NCBI RefSeq assembly: GCF_001921205.1
Contig: NZ_MSIE01000008.1
Location: forward strand, 124,001 to 188,000
Direction: 5' to 3'
Length of the DNA: 64,000 bases
Origin: Actinophytocola xanthii
GTDB taxonomy: Bacteria > Actinomycetota > Actinomycetes > Mycobacteriales > Pseudonocardiaceae
A program made the translations under genes and the position numbers. Each line of letters opens with the position of its first letter. The stretch's first letter is position 1. Of the stretch, positions 49,712 to 58,392 are shown one piece after another. The notes beneath the pieces are model-generated. The model saw only the letters and a program-made list of their open reading frames with translations, had not been told where the DNA came from and searched no databases.

Positions 49712-50638
49712 ATGGCCCCGACGTCCACGTCGGACACGGCACCCGACCGACGTGGTCAGTTCTCACCTGACGGTCTGGCTGCCGCGCTCGTCGAGGTGTG
49801 CGCGATCGCCGGGCTCGACCCGGCCGGTGCCCGGCTCGTCCGCTGCACGAACAACGCGGTCTTCGAGCTGGCCCGGCACCCGGTGGTGGTCCGCATCGTG
49901 GCCTCCAACGCGCTGCGCCACCGCGTGGACAAGGTGGTCCGGGTGGCGACCTGGCTCGCCGAGCACGAGGTTCCCGCGGTTCGGCTCGTGCCGGGAATCG
50001 TGCAGCCGGTGTACGCCGGCGAGTACCTCGCGACCGTGTGGGAGGCGGTGCCCCAGGGTGGGCGCCGCCCCCGCGGCCGTGACCTGGCGAAACTCCTGCA
50101 CCGCCTGCACGCCCTGCCGGAGCCGTCCTTCCGGCTGCCGGACTGGCAGCCGCTCGACGACGTGCGCCGCCGCATCGGCGAGGCCGACGGCCTGGGCGCG
50201 GCCGAGCTCGCCTTTCTTCTGAATCGATGCGACGAGGTGAGCGAGCGACTGGAGGCGGCGGAGTTCACGCTCCCGCCGGTGCTGCTGCACGGCGACGCGC
50301 ACCTGGGCAACGTCATCCCGTCGCCGCTCGGCCCCGTGCTCTGCGACTTCGACTCGGCCAGCCGCGGCCCCCTCGAGTGGGATCTGACCCCGCTGGCCGT
50401 CGGTGTGGTCCGCTTCGGCGAGCCGGCCGGGCGGTATCGGGAGTTCGTCCGGACCTACGGGGTCGACGTGACCACCTCCCCGACGTTCGAGGTGCTGCGG
50501 GAGGTCCGGGAGCTGAAGCTCATCACGAGCGTGCTCCCCATCCTGTCGAGTCGCCCGGAGGTGCGGCCGGAGCTGTTCCGTCGCCTCGACGATGTACGGA
50601 GGGGTGACAGCTCCGCCCGCTGGGCACGCTACACGTAG
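49712..50638 (+). CDS. APH-family phosphotransferase (aminoglycoside/choline kinase fold)
   Basis: 308 residues. Kinase-like: VPAVRLVPGIVQPVYAGEYLATVWEAV, Brenner motif LLHGDAHLGNVI with the catalytic Asp, and the metal-binding DFDSASRGPLEWDLTPL. Could phosphorylate a sugar, amino-alcohol or antibiotic; no known resistance enzyme is recognised. ATG at 49712, 15 nt after the XRE-TPR stop, so likely one transcript. Confidence 0.87.
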   Translation: MAPTSTSDTAPDRRGQFSPDGLAAALVEVCAIAGLDPAGARLVRCTNNAVFELARHPVVVRIVASNALRHRVDKVVRVATWLAEHEVPAVRLVPGIVQPVYAGEYLATVWEAVPQGGRRPRGRDLAKLLHRLHALPEPSFRLPDWQPLDDVRRRIGEADGLGAAELAFLLNRCDEVSERLEAAEFTLPPVLLHGDAHLGNVIPSPLGPVLCDFDSASRGPLEWDLTPLAVGVVRFGEPAGRYREFVRTYGVDVTTSPTFEVLREVRELKLITSVLPILSSRPEVRPELFRRLDDVRRGDSSARWARYT

Positions 50639-50834
50639 CCCACACGGGTGGCTCACCCGTAACGCTACGGAGCGGAGCGTCGATCTCCTGGTGGACGCCA
50701 CGAGTCGAAGGCGTTTCCGCAGGTCGCGTGGTTTTCTTGATCCCGAGGGGGACAGGAGAAGCGTTCACGTGCACCGACGCGCTACGCTCTGTCGTAGCTG
50801 GCCATTCCGCTCCCCGAACGAGGTGTTCATCCCG

Positions 50835-51143
50835 GTGGCTACGCGAAGGGTTGTGACGAGGTCGCGACGAAGCGCACGTCGGGCGCTGGCGGCCGCGCGC
50901 ATGCTCGACCAGGTCGTGGCAACCCAGCTGCCGCTGGTGGGCGGTCTGCCCGAGGCGAGCCGCCACCGCACCGCGGACTTCCTTGCCGAGCTTGTCCTGC
51001 TCTCCCAGGCCTACCGGCACCACGCCGCCGGCTGGATCTCGCGACGGGAGCTGGCCGACCGGGGCGCCGCCGCCGTGTCCCGGATCGAGGTAATCAGAGG
51101 CCGTTCGTCGGTTCCTACGGGGCAGTTCACCGAACGGGACTGA
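50835..51143 (+). CDS. Small hypothetical protein
   Basis: 102 residues, very basic at the start (MATRRVVTRSRRSARRALAAARMLDQVVATQL) and helical after (HRTADFLAELVLLSQAYRHHAAGWISRRELADRGAAAVSRIEVIRG). No known family. The GTG at 50835 is my choice; the open frame continues to 50592 but the first part is unlike coding sequence. Could instead be chance; composition and length are in favour. Confidence 0.5.
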   Translation: MATRRVVTRSRRSARRALAAARMLDQVVATQLPLVGGLPEASRHRTADFLAELVLLSQAYRHHAAGWISRRELADRGAAAVSRIEVIRGRSSVPTGQFTERD

Positions 51144-51178
51144 CCATTCGTCGTTACGGTTTTCCCTGTTTTTGAGCC

Positions 51179-51235
51179 GTGTGATCTTTCACACAAGGGG
51201 GGTTTTGTCGACGAACGGCATTCTCTGGCCGTTCG
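51179..51235. terminator. Candidate terminators between the 51-kb gene and copD
   Basis: CGAACGGC (51212-51219) pairs with GCCGTTCG (51228-51235), loop 8 nt, a candidate bidirectional terminator for the convergent genes. Just left GTGTGA-TCTT-TCACAC (51179-51194) is a smaller perfect hairpin, followed by GGGGGGTTTTG. Confidence 0.5.
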
Positions 51236-51292
51236 CCGTTTCGACCGCCGAGAAATGCAACTTTCCCGAGGACTCCGACGTCGGGCGGCGCC

Positions 51293-52306
51293 TCAGCCGA
51301 CCGGAGCTCGCGCGAGGACCACGCCGAAGCCGATGGCCAGGCCCATCACCGCGAGCTCGAGCATCGCCCAGGTCGCGAGCGCCGTGCGCTGCTGGCGGAG
51401 GACGGCCGGCAGCAGGCGCCAGCGGATCCTGGCGCCCACGGCCGCGAGCAGGCCCAGGCAGGTGAGCTTGAGCAGGACCAGCACGCCGTACGCGGTGCCG
51501 AACAATGCGTCGGTCAGGCTTCGGGCCGCGGTCAGCTCGACCAGACCGTTGAACACGCCGGTGACCGCGACCACCGCGATGCACACGGTGGCCAGGGTGG
51601 AGAACCGTGGCAGCGCGGTGGCGAGCAGGGCTCGGTGTGCGGCCAGCAGGACCACGACCGCTCCGAGCCCGCCGGTCCAGCCCGCGGCCGCGAGTACGTG
51701 GAGCTCCAGCGAGATCGTGCTGAGGTCCTGCCACCTGGCGCTGGTCGCGTGGCCGGTGACCGCCATGGGGAGCAGGGCGAACAGGGCGACAGCGGTACGA
51801 AGCTCGGGCGGAACCCGGTCCCCGGTCTTCACCGCGGCCAGGCCGAGACCGAACGAAACCAGCGCCAGCGCGGCCACGAACACCAGGGCCTTCCCCGCCC
51901 CCACGCGCGCGACGTAGTCCAGCACCGCCGCCGGCGACACGCCCGGCCCCGGCTTCACCTCCGCGGTCTGCATCACCAGCGCGACCAGTGCGCACACCGC
52001 CCAGACCAGGGCGGAGACCGCGCCGGCCCGCCGCGCGCCGGCCAGCACCGCCTCGGCTCGGGTCCGACGGTGCTGGCCGACCAGGATCGGCAACAGGCTC
52101 AACCCGACGGTGGCCACCGCTGCCACGTCCAGCAGCACCCGCACGACCGGCAGGCCGTACCGGACCACCGCGTCCGGCTCGGTGACCCCGGGCACCGGGG
52201 CGGCGAGGGTGAGCACCAACCCGCACAACGTGCCGGCCAGTGCACCTCCCACCAGGACGGTGACTGGGGGGAACCGAAAGGACGCGGTGGTCCGGGCCCG
52301 GGTCAT
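51293..52306 (-). CDS. copD: Copper-resistance CopD-family membrane protein
   Basis: 337 residues with eight or nine membrane spans. CopD marks: WQDLSTISLELHVLAAAGWTGGLGAVVVLL, FSTLATVCIAVVAVTGVFNG, FGTAYGVLVLLKLTCLG. Thought to move copper across the membrane with CopC. ATG at 52306, 10 nt after copC; the longer reading is only shadow of copC. Last gene of a four-gene leftward group. Confidence 0.9.
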   Translation of the reverse strand: MTRARTTASFRFPPVTVLVGGALAGTLCGLVLTLAAPVPGVTEPDAVVRYGLPVVRVLLDVAAVATVGLSLLPILVGQHRRTRAEAVLAGARRAGAVSALVWAVCALVALVMQTAEVKPGPGVSPAAVLDYVARVGAGKALVFVAALALVSFGLGLAAVKTGDRVPPELRTAVALFALLPMAVTGHATSARWQDLSTISLELHVLAAAGWTGGLGAVVVLLAAHRALLATALPRFSTLATVCIAVVAVTGVFNGLVELTAARSLTDALFGTAYGVLVLLKLTCLGLLAAVGARIRWRLLPAVLRQQRTALATWAMLELAVMGLAIGFGVVLARAPVG

Positions 52307-52316
52307 CGCAGTGGGC

Positions 52317-52844
52317 TCACCGGCCCTGCCCGCCGATGCGCAGGGCGACGGTGAGGCCGGCGCCGAGCAGGACGACCGCCCCGAGGATCCACACCCAGAT
52401 CGGGAGACCGCCCTCGTCGGTCTCGGCCGTGGCCTCGCCGTCGCTCGCCGTGCTGGCGGCGGGGGTGCCGTCGCCAGCCTTGGCGAGGGTGAACGTGACC
52501 TCACCGCTGACCGGGTGGCCGTCGGCCGACAGGATGCGGTACCCGATCCGGTAGGTCCCGGTGGGACCGAGATCGGAGAGGGGTGCGCTGACCACGTTGC
52601 TCGCCACGGCGGCCGGGCCGACCGTCCAGTTCGTACCCTCCGGGCCGGTCACGGCGATCGTGTTCAGGCCCTCGCCGGTCTGTACGGGTTGGTCGAATGT
52701 CAGCTCGATCGTGGACGGGCTCTCCTGGACCGTCGACTCGTTGGCCGGGTTGCTCCCGATCAACGAGTTGTGCGCGAACGCCGGGGTGGCGTGCCCGACC
52801 AGCGCCAGGCACGCCACCACGACAACGGAGACGAAGCGCCTCAC
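52317..52844 (-). CDS. copC: Copper-binding protein CopC
   Basis: 175 residues. Signal peptide (RRFVSVVVVACLALVGHATPAFA) leading to mature HNSLIGSNPANESTVQESPSTIELTFDQPVQ, with His at the mature N-terminus that binds Cu(II), then the beta-sandwich with YRILSADGHPVSGEVTFTL. A C-terminal span anchors it (GLPIWVWILGAVVLLGAGLTVALRI). GTG at 52844 overlaps the upstream DUF1775 stop by 4 nt (GTGA). Confidence 0.93.
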   Translation of the reverse strand: MRRFVSVVVVACLALVGHATPAFAHNSLIGSNPANESTVQESPSTIELTFDQPVQTGEGLNTIAVTGPEGTNWTVGPAAVASNVVSAPLSDLGPTGTYRIGYRILSADGHPVSGEVTFTLAKAGDGTPAASTASDGEATAETDEGGLPIWVWILGAVVLLGAGLTVALRIGGQGR

Positions 52845-53605
52845 TGCTGCCCGCCGGCCGCCCGCCGGGCTCGCATCGTCGCACCGACGCCGAAGCCCAG
52901 CCCGAGCGCACCGACCACGAGGCCAGCGCCGCCCAGCCAACGGGCCGTGTCGTCGCTGGCCGAGGACGCCGCGGCGGTGTCGTTGGCAGCGTCGTCACCG
53001 CCGTCGCCCGACTGCTCGTTGCCGGCCGGAGCGGCCGCGCCGTCCTCGTCCTCCTCGGCGGCCGGGGCCAGCTTGATCACCGGTGCCGGGTGCTCGGGCT
53101 CCTCCCCACCCTCGACCGGGGGCTCCTCCCAGGCGACGACCTTGTTGTTGTCGTAGGTCTGGATCGCCGGGATGACCAGCTGGTCGACCTTCGGCAGCGG
53201 GCCGGCGGAGAGCGCGAACTCGGCGAACTCGCCGGGCCCGATCCGCGTACCGGGCTTCGCGGTCCAGGTGACGGTGCTCGCCGCCTCGGTGATCTCGGTT
53301 CCGTGCGACTCGATGGGCTCGGCCAGCTTCGCCTTGGTGATCTTCGCGGTCCAGCCGGCCATCGGCGAGGTGCGGACCGAGCTCATCGGGGCGTCGGCCG
53401 GCAGCTTGATCTCGAGCTTGACGGTGCCGGCCGCGTCGTCCTCGTTCGGAACCCGAAAGGTGATCTTGCTGTAGGAGCCCTGCTCGGCGGACTCGCCGAT
53501 GATGCGGGCGGTGACGTGGGCGGACGCGACGCCGCTGCTGAGCAGGACGATCGCGCCGGTGGCGGCGGCGAGTACGCCGGCGCGCCGGAACCCGTTGGTG
53601 GACAT
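52841..53605 (-). CDS. YcnI/DUF1775 copper-associated membrane protein
   Basis: 254 residues. Signal peptide with mature start AHVTARIIGESAEQGSYSKITFRVPNEDDAAGTVKLEIKLP, the YcnI-type Cu-binding domain (N-terminal His after processing, and a conserved Trp in AGWTAKITK), acidic Glu/Ala/Gly linker, and a C-terminal span (WLGGAGLVVGALGLGFGVGATMRARR). YcnI, CopC and CopD group together in copper uptake loci. ATG at 53605. Overlaps copC. Confidence 0.92.
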   Translation of the reverse strand: MSTNGFRRAGVLAAATGAIVLLSSGVASAHVTARIIGESAEQGSYSKITFRVPNEDDAAGTVKLEIKLPADAPMSSVRTSPMAGWTAKITKAKLAEPIESHGTEITEAASTVTWTAKPGTRIGPGEFAEFALSAGPLPKVDQLVIPAIQTYDNNKVVAWEEPPVEGGEEPEHPAPVIKLAPAAEEDEDGAAAPAGNEQSGDGGDDAANDTAAASSASDDTARWLGGAGLVVGALGLGFGVGATMRARRAAGGQQ

Positions 53606-53676
53606 GTCTCGAACACTCCTGAAGATGGTTGCGTGACGGCGCGACCGACCGGACGCGCCGTGGGGAACGGCTGGGT

Positions 53677-54216
53677 TCAGGAGTGGAGCGGGGGGCCGCG
53701 GCGCTGGCTGACCCTGCGCAGCAGGACGTCGAGCAGGATGCCCGGCCGCGCGGGGTAGCGGGCCGGCGCCGGGCGGCGGGGACCGGCGGGCGGGCCGGCG
53801 GACAGCGCCTGGAGCCGGCCGACCAGCCAGCGCACGGCGGCGGCGACCGCCGCCGTCGCGCTTCCGGCGCGGACCAGCAGGACCGCGGTCAGCACGGTGG
53901 CCACGGCGTGGGCGGCGAACATGACCCAGCCGTCCACCGCGGCCGCCGGCTGGTGCACGTGTGCGACCTCGGTGAGCAGCACGTGCTGGGTCGCCTGGGT
54001 GGTGCCGAGCACGGCGACCAGGGTGAGCAGCCCGCCGCGGCGGGCCAGCGACGTCCCGCCCCAGGCGAGAACGGTGGTCAGCAACGCGGTCAGCGCGGAG
54101 TCGGACAGGCTGCCGCCCGCGCCGGCGTGTGCGGTGATGGCCAGTGCGGCCGTACACACGGCGAGCAACCACGATGGTGCGCCGTGCGCACTGTCCGTGG
54201 TCGATCGCCGGCCCAT
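53677..54216 (-). CDS. Polytopic membrane protein of unknown function, upstream of the copper genes
   Basis: 179 residues with four spans (PSWLLAVCTAALAITAHAGAGG, ALTALLTTVLAWGG, LLTLVAVLGTTQATQHVLL, WVMFAAHAVATVLTAVLL), histidines at the span ends (HVLLTEVAHVHQP), and an Arg/Pro-rich C-terminus RRGPPLHS. I do not recognise a named family. It lies 71 nt upstream of the YcnI gene and is probably in the same transcript. ATG at 54216; the frame continues to 54264. Confidence 0.75.
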   Translation of the reverse strand: MGRRSTTDSAHGAPSWLLAVCTAALAITAHAGAGGSLSDSALTALLTTVLAWGGTSLARRGGLLTLVAVLGTTQATQHVLLTEVAHVHQPAAAVDGWVMFAAHAVATVLTAVLLVRAGSATAAVAAAVRWLVGRLQALSAGPPAGPRRPAPARYPARPGILLDVLLRRVSQRRGPPLHS

Positions 54217-54277
54217 GGCGACCAAGCCTAGACGGGGGACTCCCCGGCGGACCAGACAGTTCAACGAGGTGCGCGCG

Positions 54278-54658
54278 TTACCCCCGGCGCCCGTCGTACC
54301 CGGCTCGGGCGGCCAGCACGTCGGGCATGCGCCCCTCCAGGAGCTCGATCAGCTCGAGTAGCTTCGCCGCCACGTCGGCGCCGAGCGGCGACAGGCTGTA
54401 CTCGACGTGTGGCGGGATCGTCGGCCGTGCCTCGCGCCGGACGAGACCGTCCCGTTCCAGGGCCTGCAGGGTCTGGCTGAGCATCTTCTCGCTGATCCCG
54501 GCGACGCGCCGGCGCAGCGCGTTGAACCGGATCGTGCCGTCGAGCAGGGCGACCAGCGCCAGAACCCCCCAGCGGCCCGTGGCGTGCTCGAGCGTCTCGC
54601 GAGAGGGGCACTCCCGGGCGAAGACGTCGAACATCACGTCGTCGACAGCGTCGGTCAT
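54278..54658 (-). CDS. HxlR-family transcriptional regulator
   Basis: 126 residues, winged helix HxlR fold: CPSRETLEHATGRWGVLALVALLDGTIRFNALRRRVAGISEKMLSQTLQALERDGLVRREARPTIPPHVEYSLSPLG. Dimeric, often sensing electrophiles or redox. ATG at 54658. Divergent from the NmrA gene, 54 nt apart, a known functional pairing. Confidence 0.92.
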   Translation of the reverse strand: MTDAVDDVMFDVFARECPSRETLEHATGRWGVLALVALLDGTIRFNALRRRVAGISEKMLSQTLQALERDGLVRREARPTIPPHVEYSLSPLGADVAAKLLELIELLEGRMPDVLAARAGYDGRRG

Positions 54659-54670
54659 GCGCTCTATGGT

Positions 54671-54693
54671 AGTACTAACTTCTAGAAAGTACT
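54671..54693. promoter_or_regulatory. Candidate HxlR operator
   Basis: AGTACT-AAC-TTCTAGAA-AGTACT (54671-54693): two AGTACT palindromes flank a perfect TTCTAGAA palindrome, in the 54-nt gap between the divergent hxlR and nmrA-like genes, and it is AT-rich in a GC-rich window. Probably the binding site of the HxlR regulator and both promoters. Confidence 0.65.
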
Positions 54694-54712
54694 TACCGAA
54701 GGAGAGCAGTAG

Positions 54713-55558
54713 ATGATCCTCGTTACCGGTGCCAGCGGTCCGCTCGGTCGCCTCGTCGTCGTTGGGTTGCCCACGGACCAGGTCATCGCCGGCGCCCGTA
54801 GGCCGCAGGCGGTCGCCGACCTCGGCGTCCAGGTGCGCGAGCTCGACTACGACCGCGCGGAGACCATCGACCTGGACGGGGTGGACACGCTGCTGCTGAT
54901 CTCGGGCAACGCGATCGGCCGGCGCGTCGAGCAGCATGGTGCGGTCGTCGACGCCGCGAAGCGGGCCGGGGTGGGGCACATCGTCTACACCAGCGCCCCG
55001 CACGCCGACGCCACCGAGCTCGTCGTCGCGCCGGAGCACCGGGCGACCGAGGAGATCATCCGGGCCAGCGGCATTCCGTTCACTTTCCTGCGCAACGGCT
55101 GGTACCACGAGAACTACACCGAGACGATCGCCCGTGCCGCGGAGACCGGCGAGATCGTCGGCAGCGCGGGCGACGGGCGGGTCGCGAGCGCGGCCAGGGC
55201 GGACTTCGCGGCCGCGGCGGTCGCCGTGCTCACCGCGAACGGTCGCTACGAGAACGCCGTCCTCGAGCTGACCGGCGACCGCGCCTGGAGCCTCCCCGAG
55301 CTGGCGGCCGAGATCGCCGAGGTGACCGGGCGGCCGGTGGAGTACCGAGACCTCACCCCGGACGAGCACCGTGCCCACCTCGAGGCGACGGGCACCCCCG
55401 CCGAGGTCGCCGGCTTCGTCGTCGCGCTCGAGCAGAACATCGCCGCCGGCCTGCTCGCGCACACGCCGGGCGAGCTGCGCGAGCTGATCGGCCGGCCCAC
55501 GACGCCGCTCCGGGCGGCGGTCGCCGAGGCGCTGGCCGGGGTGCCTGCTGGTCGGTAG
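54713..55558 (+). CDS. NmrA-like NAD(P)-dependent oxidoreductase (QorB-type)
   Basis: 281 residues. Rossmann start MILVTGASGPLGRLVVVGLP, LDGVDTLLLISGNAIGRRVEQHGAVVDAAKRAGVGHIVYTSAP, the substrate loop PFTFLRNGWYHENYTE, and LTGDRAWSLPELAAEIAEVTGRPVEYRDL. Close to the E. coli QorB/YtfG type, which reduces quinones with NADPH. ATG at 54713 after GGAGAG. Divergent from hxlR and presumably under its control. Confidence 0.9.
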   Translation: MILVTGASGPLGRLVVVGLPTDQVIAGARRPQAVADLGVQVRELDYDRAETIDLDGVDTLLLISGNAIGRRVEQHGAVVDAAKRAGVGHIVYTSAPHADATELVVAPEHRATEEIIRASGIPFTFLRNGWYHENYTETIARAAETGEIVGSAGDGRVASAARADFAAAAVAVLTANGRYENAVLELTGDRAWSLPELAAEIAEVTGRPVEYRDLTPDEHRAHLEATGTPAEVAGFVVALEQNIAAGLLAHTPGELRELIGRPTTPLRAAVAEALAGVPAGR

Positions 55559-55581
55559 CCGCACGTGTCCGGCAGGGTGAG

Positions 55582-58392
55582 GTGGTGGATCTCGCGGGAC
55601 TGGAACGCCGGCTGACCGAGACGGTCTCCGGCCGGGTCGCCTTCGACGCCGGTACCAGGGCGCTCTACACGGTGGACGCCTCCAACTACCGCAAGGTGCC
55701 GCTCGGCGTGGTGCTGCCGGACACCGAGCAGGACGCGGTGGCCGCGGTCGCCGCTGCCCGCGAGTTCGACGTGCCGCTGGTGCCCCGCGGCGGCGGCACG
55801 AGCCTGGCCGGCAACTCCTGCGGTACCGGTCTCGTGCTCGACCTCTCCCGTCTCGACCGGATCCACGGGATCGACCCGGCGGCGCGCACCGCCCGGGTCG
55901 GTCCCGGAGTCGTGCTCGACGACCTGCGGGCGGCGGCCGCCGAGTACGGCCTCACCTTCGGGCCGGACCCCTCCACGCACAGCCGCTGCACGCTCGGCGG
56001 GATGATCGGCAACAACTCGTGCGGCGCGCACTCCGTGGCCTGGGGCACGACGCTGGACAACGTCGTGGAGCTGGACGTGGTGCGCTACGACGGCACCCGG
56101 CTCACCGTGGGGCGGGGGCACGAGGACAGCGAGGTGCACCGCGCGCTGCGGGCGCTCGCCGACGCGAACCTGGCCGTGCTGCGGACCGAGTTCGGCCGTC
56201 TCGGCCGGCAGGTCTCCGGCTACCCGTTGCACCAGCTGCTCCCCGAGAACGGCCGCGACCTCGCCAAGGCGTTGGTGGGTACGGAGGGGACGTGCGTCGT
56301 CGTGCTCGGCGCCACGGTCCGCCTCGTGCCGGTGCCGGCCACCCGCGTGCTGCTGGTGCTCGGCTTCTCCGACGACATCGCCGCCGCCGACGCGGTTCCG
56401 GCCGTGCTCCCGTACCAGCCGCTCACGGTGGAGAGCATGGACGAGCGGATCGTCGCCCTGCGCGCGAGCCGCAACCCCGTGCCGCCGCCGGAGCTGCCGC
56501 CGGGCGGTGCCTGGCTGTTCGTCGAGGTGGGCGGGGACGACGTGACCGCGGCCACCACCGCGGCGAGCCGGATCGCGAACGAGCTCGGTGTGCCGCACGC
56601 GGTTCGCGCCGACCCGGCGGTGCAGCGCGAGCTGTGGCGGCTGCGCGAGGAGGGAGCCGGGATCTCCACGCGCATGGCGGACGGCTCCGAGGCCTGGCCC
56701 GGCTGGGAGGACACGGCCGTGCCGCCCGAGAACCTCGGGGCCTACCTGCGGGATCTGCGCGAGCTGTTGGACCGGCACGGCCTGCGCGGCCTCACCTACG
56801 GCCACTTCGGCGAGGGCTGCATCCACGTCCGGATCGACTGGGACCTGGTGCGGCCGGAGGGGGTGGCCGCCTACCGCCGGTTCGTCGAGGAGGGGGCGGA
56901 CCTGGTGGCCCGCCACGGCGGCTCCCTGTCCGGCGAGCACGGGGACGGCCAGGTGCGGGCGGAACTGTTGTCGCGCATGTACTCCCCGGCCGCGATCGAG
57001 CTGTTCGAACGGTTCAAGGCGATCTGGGACCCGGCCGACCGGATGAACCCCGGGGCGGTGGTCCGCCCGTACCGGGTCGACGAGAACCTGCGCTTCGCCG
57101 CGTTGCCGTCGCTGCCGGTGCGGACCGCGTTCAGCTACCCGCACGACGGCGGCGACTTCGTCAGGGCCGCGCGGCGTTGTGTCGGCGTTGCCAAGTGCCG
57201 CAACCATTCCGGCTCGGTCATGTGCCCGAGCTTCCAGGTGACCGGCGAGGAGCGCCACTCCACCCGCGGCCGGGCCAGGATGCTGTACGAGATGCTCGCC
57301 GGTGAGGTCGTCACCGACGGTTGGCGCTCGGAGGAAGTGCGAGACGCACTTGACCTCTGCTTGTCCTGCAAGGGATGCGCCAGCGACTGTCCGGTCAATG
57401 TGGACATGGCGACGTACAAGGCCGAGTTCCTGTACCACCACTACCGGCGGCGGCGCCGCCCCGCGGCCCACTACTCGATGGGCTGGCTGCCGCTCTGGTT
57501 GCGCCTGGCGTCCCGGTTTCCCCGCGCGGCCAACTCGGCCATGTCCGCACCCGCCGTTTCCGCTGTGCTCAAACGGATCGGCGGGATCGCCCGGGAGCGG
57601 TCGCTGCCCGCGGTCGCCTCCGCGCCATTCACCCGTCGCCACCGCCGTTCGTCGGCGGCCGGGGGACGACGTGTGCTGCTCTGGCCGGACACCTTCACGA
57701 ACTTCTTCACCCCCGAGGTCGGCCTCGCCGCGGTCCGGGTCCTCCGCGCGGCCGGTTTCGATCCCGTGCTGCCAGGGGGTTCGGTGTGCTGCGGGCTCAC
57801 CTGGGTCTCGACCGGACAGTTGGACGTCGCCCGGCGCGTGATGCGCCGAACGCTGCGGGTGCTGGAGCCGGAGCTCGTCGCGGGAACACCGATCGTCGCG
57901 GTCGAACCGAGCTGCCTGTCCGCCCTGCGCGGCGAGGTCCCCGAGCTGACCGCCGACCCGCGGGCCACCCGGCTGGCCGAGCGCAGCCACACCCTCGCCG
58001 GGTTCCTGGCGGCTCATGCCCCACAGTGGACACCACCGATGATCGACCGCTCGGCCGTCGTCCAGGTCCACTGTCACCAGCACGCCACGCTTGGCTTCGA
58101 CGCCGAGACCCGCCTGCTGGCCAGGGCCGGCGTCCGGGTGGAACCGCTGCCGGCCGGCTGCTGCGGCCTGGCCGGGAACTTCGGCTTCGAGCGCGAGCAC
58201 TACGAGATCTCCCTGGCCTTGGCCGAACGCGCGTTGCTCCCCGCGGTCCGGTCGGCCTCGCCGGACACCCTGGTCCTCGCCGACGGCTTCAGCTGCCGCA
58301 TCCAGGTGGCGCAGGGCGCCGGGCGCACGCCGGCCCACCTCGCGGAGGTTCTCGCCGAGCGGCTCAGCCCGCCCCCGGCAGGCGAACGGTGA
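55582..58392 (+). CDS. FAD-binding and Fe-S oxidoreductase (D-lactate dehydrogenase/glycolate oxidase-like fusion)
   Basis: 936 residues. N-terminal FAD_binding_4 (residues ~40-250): VPLVPRGGGTSLAGNSCGTGLVLDLSRL and CTLGGMIGNNSCGAHS; FAD-oxidase C domain with TYGHFGEGCIHVRIDW and SGEHGDGQVRAELL; then a Fe-S part with CLSCKGCASDCPVNVDM, upstream MCPSFQVTGEE, and two CCG-type cysteine-rich domains (GGSVCCGLTW, PAGCCGLAGNFGFE). It would oxidise a 2-hydroxy acid such as D-lactate or glycolate at the membrane face; Dld-II/GlcDF-like. GTG at 55582. Its end overlaps the opposite kinase gene by 29 nt. Confidence 0.9.
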   Translation: MVDLAGLERRLTETVSGRVAFDAGTRALYTVDASNYRKVPLGVVLPDTEQDAVAAVAAAREFDVPLVPRGGGTSLAGNSCGTGLVLDLSRLDRIHGIDPAARTARVGPGVVLDDLRAAAAEYGLTFGPDPSTHSRCTLGGMIGNNSCGAHSVAWGTTLDNVVELDVVRYDGTRLTVGRGHEDSEVHRALRALADANLAVLRTEFGRLGRQVSGYPLHQLLPENGRDLAKALVGTEGTCVVVLGATVRLVPVPATRVLLVLGFSDDIAAADAVPAVLPYQPLTVESMDERIVALRASRNPVPPPELPPGGAWLFVEVGGDDVTAATTAASRIANELGVPHAVRADPAVQRELWRLREEGAGISTRMADGSEAWPGWEDTAVPPENLGAYLRDLRELLDRHGLRGLTYGHFGEGCIHVRIDWDLVRPEGVAAYRRFVEEGADLVARHGGSLSGEHGDGQVRAELLSRMYSPAAIELFERFKAIWDPADRMNPGAVVRPYRVDENLRFAALPSLPVRTAFSYPHDGGDFVRAARRCVGVAKCRNHSGSVMCPSFQVTGEERHSTRGRARMLYEMLAGEVVTDGWRSEEVRDALDLCLSCKGCASDCPVNVDMATYKAEFLYHHYRRRRRPAAHYSMGWLPLWLRLASRFPRAANSAMSAPAVSAVLKRIGGIARERSLPAVASAPFTRRHRRSSAAGGRRVLLWPDTFTNFFTPEVGLAAVRVLRAAGFDPVLPGGSVCCGLTWVSTGQLDVARRVMRRTLRVLEPELVAGTPIVAVEPSCLSALRGEVPELTADPRATRLAERSHTLAGFLAAHAPQWTPPMIDRSAVVQVHCHQHATLGFDAETRLLARAGVRVEPLPAGCCGLAGNFGFEREHYEISLALAERALLPAVRSASPDTLVLADGFSCRIQVAQGAGRTPAHLAEVLAERLSPPPAGER

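Noticed and set aside
49712-50638. Aminoglycoside phosphotransferase resistance gene
   Set aside because: Only the general APH-kinase motifs are present; no feature ties it to a drug substrate.
51179-51194. TGTGATCTTTCACA as a CRP/GlxR site
   Set aside because: The spacing between TGTGA and TCACA is 4 rather than 6, so it does not fit the consensus; it is treated as a hairpin.
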